A stretch of DNA of 64,000 nt from Polynucleobacter sp. AP-Reno-20A-A9 (GTDB taxonomy: Bacteria; Pseudomonadota; Gammaproteobacteria; Burkholderiales; Burkholderiaceae): NCBI RefSeq assembly GCF_018882085.1, contig NZ_JACVPB010000003.1, positions 124,001 to 188,000 on the forward strand, read 5' to 3'. A program made the position numbers and the translations under genes. The notes under the pieces were generated by a model that saw only the letters and a list, made by a program, of their open reading frames with translations, had not been told where the DNA came from and did no database searches. Numbering within the stretch: position 1 is the stretch's first letter; each line of letters starts with the position of its first letter. Below, piece by piece: positions 58,112 through 64,000 of this stretch.

Positions 58112-58762
58112 TCAAATCATGTCGAAACCCTGTCCTTCAATTGCCAGGAATTCTCGGGTTAGCGCGGCGATTGGGTGATACAGATGCATCTCCGGAATAC
58201 CCTCTATTGCATCGCAAAATTCGTCATACCAAGGGCGGATATGCTCATTGAAAAAAACCCTTTGATTTGTAAGGTTTGAGATCTCCACGTCATCCCCCGC
58301 AATAAGGTAGCGCATGACCTCACTCAGTGCTGAGATATGGTCTTCGGTTTCAGTCATTTCTTCCGCGGCCTCAAGCCCAAAACCCTCCAAAGCCTTGCGT
58401 ATATTCACCAAGGGCTTTTCGTTCAAATGGCCGGCCATATAAAAGGAGCCATTCAAAACGACATTAGGCTTACCAACACTGATGAAATTCAAATCAAACT
58501 CTTCATGCCAAGCCTTGGCAGGATTATTTTTAGCAACCTCCACTACATCCATCCAAACCTTAGCCAAGGGCGCTTCGTCTGCCGCGTCTTGTTGATCGGC
58601 AGTAGCGGCAATTTGATCTAAAAGCTCTTGATCAGGCGGCATCTGAAAAAAACGGGCGATCAAGCCATACAAATCTGCTCTAGCCAGATCTTCTGGCAGG
58701 CCAACATCCCCCACTTCGGCAGATAAATTCTCTTTTGCTGCTTCTTTAGTAATTTCGCTCAT
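58112..58762 (-). CDS. TorD/DmsD-family molybdoenzyme chaperone
   Basis: A 216-residue cytosolic chaperone that would bind the FDH alpha signal peptide and aid cofactor insertion. ARADLYGLIARFFQMPP, HEEFDLNFISVGKPNV and HIRPWYDEFCDAI follow the TorD/FdhE-like helical pattern. ATG 58762 overlaps the stop of the polyferredoxin gene (ATGA), indicating coupling. A 115-nt gap separates it from the structural genes. Confidence 0.87.
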   Translation of the reverse strand: MSEITKEAAKENLSAEVGDVGLPEDLARADLYGLIARFFQMPPDQELLDQIAATADQQDAADEAPLAKVWMDVVEVAKNNPAKAWHEEFDLNFISVGKPNVVLNGSFYMAGHLNEKPLVNIRKALEGFGLEAAEEMTETEDHISALSEVMRYLIAGDDVEISNLTNQRVFFNEHIRPWYDEFCDAIEGIPEMHLYHPIAALTREFLAIEGQGFDMI

Positions 58763-60849
58763 GTTTCTTTTTTCACCATATCTACCACTCGACAATCACT
58801 ACACATCTTCAATCGATCCATTGCAGCGCCAGCAAATGCACCATGAGCGCCCAGCTTGGTAAGCATGAGATCAACCATCTTGAGTGTTCCGAAAGGCTTG
58901 CCACAACTAATGCAATGGAAAGCCTGGGTTTCATTCAGGGTGGTCCGCTGCTTGCGCTGCTCAACTGTTTGCAAACGAGGCGCAAGAGTTAATGCCTTCT
59001 CGGGACAGGTTTGCACACAGATACCGCACTGAACGCACTGCTTTTCAATAAAAGAAAGAATGGGTTCATCGGGATTATCTAAAAGAGCACCTTCAGGACA
59101 GCCGCTGACACAAGACATACACAAGGTGCAAGAATCTTTGTTAATGGTCAGACCACCCAACAAGGAAGACTTTGGAAGTATGACTCCCGCCTCAGGTAAT
59201 GGCGTCTTAGCTTGTTTTTGTAAATGCTCTAGCGCTGCCTCTAGCGTTTCGCGCTTCTGATTTGATAAACCAATACTTGCAGGAGTGCAGATAGGGCCAA
59301 GTGATCCTCGCTGACGTAAAGCTCCCATTGCTTTAGATACCGTCGATAGATCCTGAACAGAACTCGCTAAGATCAAGTGAACGCGCTCATCAAAGCCATA
59401 CGCTTTGAGAATGCTATTTGCTAAATCCGCTTGCTCTTCCAGCGCTGCACGATACGCAGGATCCTCGTCTCCGCTCAATAACAAAGTGACTTCAGCAAAA
59501 CCATATGTCAGTGCACCTAACCATAAGTCCAAACCAGTAGAGGCGATATGCTCAATACCATAAGGAATAACAAATGATGGAAGACCTTCAAATTGTTTTG
59601 GCATGACATGCGCAGACCTGCCCAAGCCATCAATCATTTGCGTACCGGCTTTTAAGGTATGCAATAGCAAGCTGGGAGCCATCGCTTGATTCAACTTTTT
59701 AGCTTCGGCAGTAAAGACGCTCGCTACCGTTTTCAGCTCCTTGCCCTGATGGGCAACGCTTGGGTAGTTGTAACGCATTGCGCCGGATGGGCAAGTGGTA
59801 GCACAGGCACCACAACCCATGCAAAGATTTGGATTGACCTCTACAGATCCTTGGCCATTTTTAAAGATCGAGCCAATAGCGCCAGTTGAGCAAACATCAA
59901 TACAGGCATTGCAGCCTACTTTGCCATTACGACCATGCGCACAAATTTTTTCGTTATAGGAAAAATATTTAGGCTTCTCAAACTCCCCCACCATCTCCGA
60001 GATTTGATTGACTGCCAGCGCCTGCTCTAGGGGATCAACACCAGGGGCAAAGTATCCCTGCGGGGTTTGACTCATGCGCATTTTGGGGTCTACACGCAGG
60101 TCCAAAATTAAATCGAACTCAGAACTACGCTCGCGCTCTTTTCGGTCAAAAGAAATGGCACCAATGCTGGCACATGCAGTAACGCAATCGCGATGAGATT
60201 TACATTTACCTAAATCAATCTGAAAGGAGAGATCAATGGCGCCCTCAGGGCAAACCTCAACACAGGCCCCACAGCGAGTACACATCTCTGGGTCAATCGG
60301 ATTTTGCAGCTCCCAATTTACAGAAAAGTTTCCTAGATAACCATCCAACTTATTGACCGCACCAGTAAAGATTGGATAACTGCGACTAAGCGGCAAGTCA
60401 CCAGGCTGCGTACATAAGACAGAAACATCTAAAGATGGGCTTAATTTTTCGACCCAAGGAATAGCTTGGGAGCCAGCGCCGATAATTAACAACCTACCCT
60501 GACTTTCGTAATTCACAACAGGAACAGGTTCAGCCTCCGGCATATCAGCTAAAGCCAATAAAGCGGCAATTTTAGGTCCGGATGTTTTGGCTTCTTGAGT
60601 CCAGCCAGCTACTTCACGAATATTGACAAAACGTAGTGGCGCAACTAACGGCTTTTCAGATTGGTCCGCTAGCTCACTAAAAAGTGCCCCTTCTTGCGTA
60701 CACGCTATCACCAGGGAATCAGAACCGTCTAGTGCCTTTAAAAAAGAGCCGACCTCTTGTCTACACAAGGATGTGTGAATCGGAACCCCGATAGCTTTTG
60801 CATCCAAAGGCATGGTGCCATTGCAATTACAGACTAATTTTTGACTCAT
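58759..60849 (-). CDS. Polyferredoxin with about six [4Fe-4S] motifs, FDH-associated
   Basis: A 696-residue cytosolic iron-sulfur protein. Cluster motifs in order: CTRCGACVEVCPEGA, CKSHRDCVTACASIGA, CNACIDVCSTGA, CMGCGACATTCPSGA, CTLCMSCVSGCPEGA and CVQCGICVQTCPEKA; N-terminal CNCNG and a C-terminal CISCGK ... CSDC add further Cys pairs. A central non-cluster region (about residues 375-540) resembles a hydrogenase-delta-type domain. It lies between DUF3306 and TorD genes, so a role in FDH maturation or electron transfer is likely but not established. Confidence 0.88.
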   Translation of the reverse strand: MSQKLVCNCNGTMPLDAKAIGVPIHTSLCRQEVGSFLKALDGSDSLVIACTQEGALFSELADQSEKPLVAPLRFVNIREVAGWTQEAKTSGPKIAALLALADMPEAEPVPVVNYESQGRLLIIGAGSQAIPWVEKLSPSLDVSVLCTQPGDLPLSRSYPIFTGAVNKLDGYLGNFSVNWELQNPIDPEMCTRCGACVEVCPEGAIDLSFQIDLGKCKSHRDCVTACASIGAISFDRKERERSSEFDLILDLRVDPKMRMSQTPQGYFAPGVDPLEQALAVNQISEMVGEFEKPKYFSYNEKICAHGRNGKVGCNACIDVCSTGAIGSIFKNGQGSVEVNPNLCMGCGACATTCPSGAMRYNYPSVAHQGKELKTVASVFTAEAKKLNQAMAPSLLLHTLKAGTQMIDGLGRSAHVMPKQFEGLPSFVIPYGIEHIASTGLDLWLGALTYGFAEVTLLLSGDEDPAYRAALEEQADLANSILKAYGFDERVHLILASSVQDLSTVSKAMGALRQRGSLGPICTPASIGLSNQKRETLEAALEHLQKQAKTPLPEAGVILPKSSLLGGLTINKDSCTLCMSCVSGCPEGALLDNPDEPILSFIEKQCVQCGICVQTCPEKALTLAPRLQTVEQRKQRTTLNETQAFHCISCGKPFGTLKMVDLMLTKLGAHGAFAGAAMDRLKMCSDCRVVDMVKKET

Positions 60850-60860
60850 GCGCTATCTTC

Positions 60861-61436
60861 TTAGGTTTTTTTCTGTTCGGGCTGAATTGATGACTCATTG
60901 AGAACATTATTCGGCACTTCATCCAATGGAGCTGGTATTTCTTGTGTGGATGTTAAATCACTTTGCTGCTGGGTTGCCAATGTGTTCCCCTCAAGCTGAG
61001 AATCGGAGGCTTGGCTTGCGCTTTGCTGAGATTTCTGAACATTCTCTTCGCTCGACTTACTGAATAAATTGAGCATATCGCTCTGAACCATTCTCTCGAG
61101 CATTCCAGGCGGCAATGGGTCTGGCTTACTGTAATCATCAATATAGATATCCAATCCATCCATGATGTTGAAGTGAGGATCGGTAAACATTTTCTTTAAA
61201 GCGGCCTGCTGAACTGAGGGATCTACATCCGGCTTCATAAAGGCAGAAAAGTCTGGATCAAAACGATCGATCTTAGCTACATCTTCTAAGGTAGCAGGTG
61301 GAGGTGCAGGCTCTTGGGCGCCCTCAACTATTGGAGTCTGAGAAACTTCTTTAGGAATCTCTACTTTTTTTTCTGGTGAGACATCCTCTTTGCCAGCTTT
61401 ACGCTTAGACCAGCGCCCCAGAAATCCATCGGCCAT
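60861..61436 (-). CDS. DUF3306 protein
   Basis: A 191-residue protein. The N terminus GFLGRWSKRKAGKE and the middle FDPDFSAFMKPDVDPSVQQAALKKMFTDPHFNIMDGLDIYIDDYSKPDPLP define DUF3306; the C-terminal third is Gln/Ser-rich and probably disordered. ATG 61436 has GGAGG 4 nt before it and shares ATGATG with the DUF3305 stop. DUF3305-DUF3306 pairs are found in fdh regions; function unknown. Confidence 0.9.
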   Translation of the reverse strand: MADGFLGRWSKRKAGKEDVSPEKKVEIPKEVSQTPIVEGAQEPAPPPATLEDVAKIDRFDPDFSAFMKPDVDPSVQQAALKKMFTDPHFNIMDGLDIYIDDYSKPDPLPPGMLERMVQSDMLNLFSKSSEENVQKSQQSASQASDSQLEGNTLATQQQSDLTSTQEIPAPLDEVPNNVLNESSIQPEQKKT

Positions 61437-61969
61437 CATTCCTCCATAGGGCGTTCTGCGCCCTTGAATGAAGCGGGCTTATGGCGTTTTTTGGGTTCGG
61501 GCCGGTAGTTGTCATTGACATACTCCTGCAACCAAGCAGCATGCTCGTCAATCATGGGAACCGTATCAACTGACTCACCACCATCAAGCAAGCGTGCAGC
61601 CTCGTTATAGCTGACACAAATACGGTGTGGAATTGCAAAAGATGGCTCGGCTTTAGCCAAGGCAATAGATTGTTCGTCGATGTAACGCTCAACATCTTCC
61701 TCTAGACGCCACATCACAAACCAACTTGGGATTGCAGCTGAAACATTGAGATAGTATCCCTCAGCCTCATCCAGAAAAAGATCAAGCTCATAGCCGGTAA
61801 ACATCCAAGATTCACCATCCTCATCTCGCCCCAGAAACTGACCCACAATGGATTTAGTTTGTTGGCTGTTGAATTGCCCAAAATCAGGCAATACCTCCTG
61901 AGGCACCCAGCGGTAAGAGACCCATGGGTTATCAATATTCTGTTTACGCATTAGCACTGCAAAGCGCAT
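61436..61969 (-). CDS. DUF3305 protein
   Basis: A 177-residue cytosolic protein. NPWVSYRWVPQEVLPDF, FTGYELDLFLDEAEGYYLN and PSWFVMWRLEEDVER are characteristic of DUF3305; the C terminus is basic. It overlaps the DUF3306 gene and follows apbC by 14 nt. The pair is presumably involved in formate dehydrogenase biogenesis or electron transfer, an inference from context. Confidence 0.9.
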   Translation of the reverse strand: MRFAVLMRKQNIDNPWVSYRWVPQEVLPDFGQFNSQQTKSIVGQFLGRDEDGESWMFTGYELDLFLDEAEGYYLNVSAAIPSWFVMWRLEEDVERYIDEQSIALAKAEPSFAIPHRICVSYNEAARLLDGGESVDTVPMIDEHAAWLQEYVNDNYRPEPKKRHKPASFKGAERPMEE

Positions 61970-61983
61970 AAATGTTCAGAGCC

Positions 61984-63072
61984 TCAGGTGTTTTGAACCA
62001 CAATGTTCGGAAATTTACTGCTCATATCCTTGGATAAAGTAGCAACACGGATGGCGACCTGTCTAGCAATACCTTTATAGATTGCGCTAATTGCGCCGTC
62101 TGGGTCGGCCACTACAGTTGGACGCCCGGCATCAGCCTGCTCACGAATCGAAAGATTTAGAGGTAGTGAGCCCAAGAAATCTACTGCGTACTCTTTACAC
62201 ATTTTTTCACCACCGCCAGCACCAAATACATGCTCTTCATGTCCGCATTTGGTACAAACGTAAGTACTCATGTTCTCAATAATGCCGATGATGGGTACGC
62301 CCACCTTCTCGAACATCTTGAGGCCCTTACGAGCATCTAGCAAAGCAATATCTTGAGGTGTAGTAACAATGACTGAGCCTGTGACAGGAACCTTTTGCGC
62401 CAAAGTCAGCTGAATGTCACCCGTACCAGGCGGCATATCCACAATCAAGTAATCTAGATCACGCCAACGGGTTTGACGAAGCAACTGTTCAAGCGCTGAA
62501 GTCACCATAGGACCGCGCCATACCATGGGGGCGTCATCATCAATCAGAAAACCAATTGAGCTTGCCTGCAAACCATAGGCCTCCATTGGCTCAATCGTGT
62601 TTTCTTCAATAGAGTCTGGTCTACCAGTAATGCCCAGCATCATTGGCTGGCTTGGGCCATAAATATCCGCATCCAAAATACCGACCTGCGCACCTTCAGC
62701 AGCAAGAGCTAAAGCGAGATTCACGGCCGTTGTGGACTTCCCTACTCCACCCTTACCGCTAGCCACGGCAATAATATTTTTTACGCCAGGCAATAATTTC
62801 ACGCCACGTTGAACGGCATGCGCAACGATTTGACTTGAGATATTGACGCTCACATTTTTGACGCCTGACAATTCACGTAAAGCATTAATTACCGATTTAC
62901 GAATCGAATCAAACTGACTTTTAGCGGGATAACCCAGCACGATATCTAAAGAAATATCGCCATCTTCTACGCGAAGATTTTTAATATTTCTGGCTGAGAC
63001 AAAATCGATCTTCGTATTGGGATCAACTAAGTTTTTTAGCGCTGCCTGTACCAACTCTGGTGTAACCGACAC
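61984..63072 (-). CDS. apbC: Iron-sulfur cluster carrier ApbC/Mrp
   Basis: A 362-residue P-loop ATPase that carries and donates Fe-S clusters. An N-terminal MIP18/DUF59 domain (to about residue 85) precedes the deviant Walker A VASGKGGVGKSTTAVNLA; DADIYGPSQPMMLG and DMPPGTGDIQLTL follow, and the cluster-binding Cys pair is CTKCGHEEHVFG. Leading the fdh accessory genes fits the large Fe-S demand of FDH and the polyferredoxin. It also serves general Fe-S assembly. Confidence 0.93.
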   Translation of the reverse strand: MSVTPELVQAALKNLVDPNTKIDFVSARNIKNLRVEDGDISLDIVLGYPAKSQFDSIRKSVINALRELSGVKNVSVNISSQIVAHAVQRGVKLLPGVKNIIAVASGKGGVGKSTTAVNLALALAAEGAQVGILDADIYGPSQPMMLGITGRPDSIEENTIEPMEAYGLQASSIGFLIDDDAPMVWRGPMVTSALEQLLRQTRWRDLDYLIVDMPPGTGDIQLTLAQKVPVTGSVIVTTPQDIALLDARKGLKMFEKVGVPIIGIIENMSTYVCTKCGHEEHVFGAGGGEKMCKEYAVDFLGSLPLNLSIREQADAGRPTVVADPDGAISAIYKGIARQVAIRVATLSKDMSSKFPNIVVQNT

Positions 63073-63092
63073 TACATTCTCCTAATATGAAT

Positions 63093-63119
63093 AAACCTAG
63101 AATGGACCTCTAGGTTTTT
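63093..63119 (-). terminator. Hairpin after the phosphate permease gene
   Basis: AAACCTAGA (63093-63101) pairs with TCTAGGTTT (63109-63117), seven-base loop. Reading leftward it ends the permease transcript, with TTTATT after the stem, before apbC starts at 63072. Confidence 0.7.
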
Positions 63120-63201
63120 AGTATTTTCTTAATTAGCGCTAGCTTACTCGTAGCTGCCAATATTTGCTGAAAGTGACTTTGATCACCTTCTATTTATCGC
63201 A

Positions 63202-64000
63202 TTAGAAAATCAGCAGACTCAGATAATAGACTGCCATCGACATCAAAGCAGTGGCTGGGATGGTGAAGATCCAGGCCCAGACGATGTTTCCGGCGACCCC
63301 CCAACGAACTGCACTAGCCCTTTGGGTCGAGCCAACACCAACAATAGCCCCAGTGATTGTGTGGGTAGTCGAAACGGGAACGCCCAAGGCTGTTGCCGCA
63401 AACAAAGTGATGGCGCCACCAGTCTCGGCGCAGAAACCGCCCACCGGTTTGAGTTTTGTCAGTTTTTGACCCATGGTTTTTACAATCCGCCAACCACCGA
63501 ACATCGTACCCATCGCAATGGCGATATAGCAGCAAATAATGGTCCAGGTCGGAGGCATCTTTGCGCCAGCTTCCGCGTAACCCGTAATGATGAGCAAGAG
63601 CCAAATAATACCGATAGTCTTCTGAGCATCATTGCCGCCATGACCCAAACTATAGGCGCTAGCAGAAACTAACTGCAGCCGGCGGAACCAACGATCTGTT
63701 TTTGCTAGGTTAGCGTTTTTGCAAACCCATGCTACTAATAACATCATTAAGGAGCCAAGCAAGAAACCCACCAACGGAGAAATAAGAATAAAGGAAACGG
63801 TTTTGATGATTCCGGACCAGACCAAGCCATCTACCCCAGCCTTTGGTAATGCCGCTCCAACTAAGCCACCGATCAAAGCATGGGATGAACTGGATGGGAT
63901 GCCGTAATACCAAGTAACCACATTCCAAATAATCGCTCCTACCAAAGCACCAAAGATCACATGCAAATCAACCGCAGCTGGATGAACAATACCTTTACCG
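63202..64000 (-). CDS. PiT-family inorganic phosphate permease (5' end outside window)
   Basis: The frame is open to the right edge (codons before 63966 read GKGIVHPAAVDL), so the N-terminal part is missing and the TTG at 63966 is internal. About 265 residues are visible, with several helices and the PiT signatures GIPSSSSHALIGGLVGA and, in the second repeat, GVPVSTTHTITGAIVGVG; LGHGGNDAQKTIGI is the GAND-type loop. Imports phosphate with H+ or Na+. C-terminal half is intact. Confidence 0.93.
   Translation of the reverse strand, partial: GKGIVHPAAVDLHVIFGALVGAIIWNVVTWYYGIPSSSSHALIGGLVGAALPKAGVDGLVWSGIIKTVSFILISPLVGFLLGSLMMLLVAWVCKNANLAKTDRWFRRLQLVSASAYSLGHGGNDAQKTIGIIWLLLIITGYAEAGAKMPPTWTIICCYIAIAMGTMFGGWRIVKTMGQKLTKLKPVGGFCAETGGAITLFAATALGVPVSTTHTITGAIVGVGSTQRASAVRWGVAGNIVWAWIFTIPATALMSMAVYYLSLLIF

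Noticed and set aside
1-64000. Mobile elements, prophage, CRISPR, tRNA or rRNA genes
   Set aside because: No transposase or phage proteins, no regularly spaced repeats, no tRNA- or rRNA-like sequence noticed by eye.

Overview
The window looks like chromosomal DNA of a small-genome freshwater betaproteobacterium, most probably Polynucleobacter (Burkholderiaceae). This is a judgement from gene families, not a database match. The reasons are moderate-to-low GC, dense packing (no gene-free stretch over 300 bases), two TctC/Bug-type solute receptors, phasin-like and 3-hydroxybutyrate dehydrogenase genes of PHB metabolism, and a betaproteobacterial-type formate dehydrogenase operon. I see no tRNA, rRNA, IS element, prophage or CRISPR array.

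Layout. 1-9.0 kb: the 3' end of tupA, a duplicated-domain exported protein, a GNAT and a YbgC-type thioesterase, a thiol dioxygenase of the 3-mercaptopropionate type, an RhlE-type helicase, 3-hydroxyisobutyrate dehydrogenase, small cupin/DUF1330/histone-like genes, a frameshifted Bug receptor and a four-domain rhodanese. 9-27 kb: mostly housekeeping and small unknown genes, including a Tat-signal FAH-family enzyme, truncated haemoglobin, second Bug receptor, TerC, an HI0933-type flavoprotein, a channel-like membrane protein, LOG, a beta-CASP nuclease, NnrD, two EamA transporters, a nitrobindin-like protein, a class V aminotransferase, an FMN-dependent alpha-hydroxyacid dehydrogenase and cytochrome b561. 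27-33 kb: a redox-stress block with nemA-like OYE, oxyR, rubrerythrin, rubredoxin, rubredoxin reductase, a PuuD-like membrane protein, Fe-superoxide dismutase and 3-hydroxybutyrate dehydrogenase.

33.8-48.5 kb is a catabolic region. A three-subunit molybdenum hydroxylase plus CoxG runs leftward. Divergent from it run a TetR regulator, a VOC protein, an FAD monooxygenase and a complete Liv-type ABC importer, followed by an acyl-CoA dehydrogenase and a class III CoA transferase. The arrangement suggests uptake and hydroxylation of an aromatic or N-heterocyclic compound; the substrate cannot be read from sequence.

48.5-64 kb holds cardiolipin synthase, an EEP-family hydrolase, a BFD-like ferredoxin, tupBC, and a long leftward formate dehydrogenase region: apbC, DUF3305, DUF3306, a polyferredoxin, a TorD-like chaperone, a Tat target protein, FDH alpha and beta, a small lipoprotein, FDH gamma and a small exported protein. 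The window ends inside a phosphate permease gene. Tungstate/molybdate import, formate dehydrogenase and the molybdenum hydroxylase form one metal-cofactor theme, although tupA lies 50 kb from tupBC.
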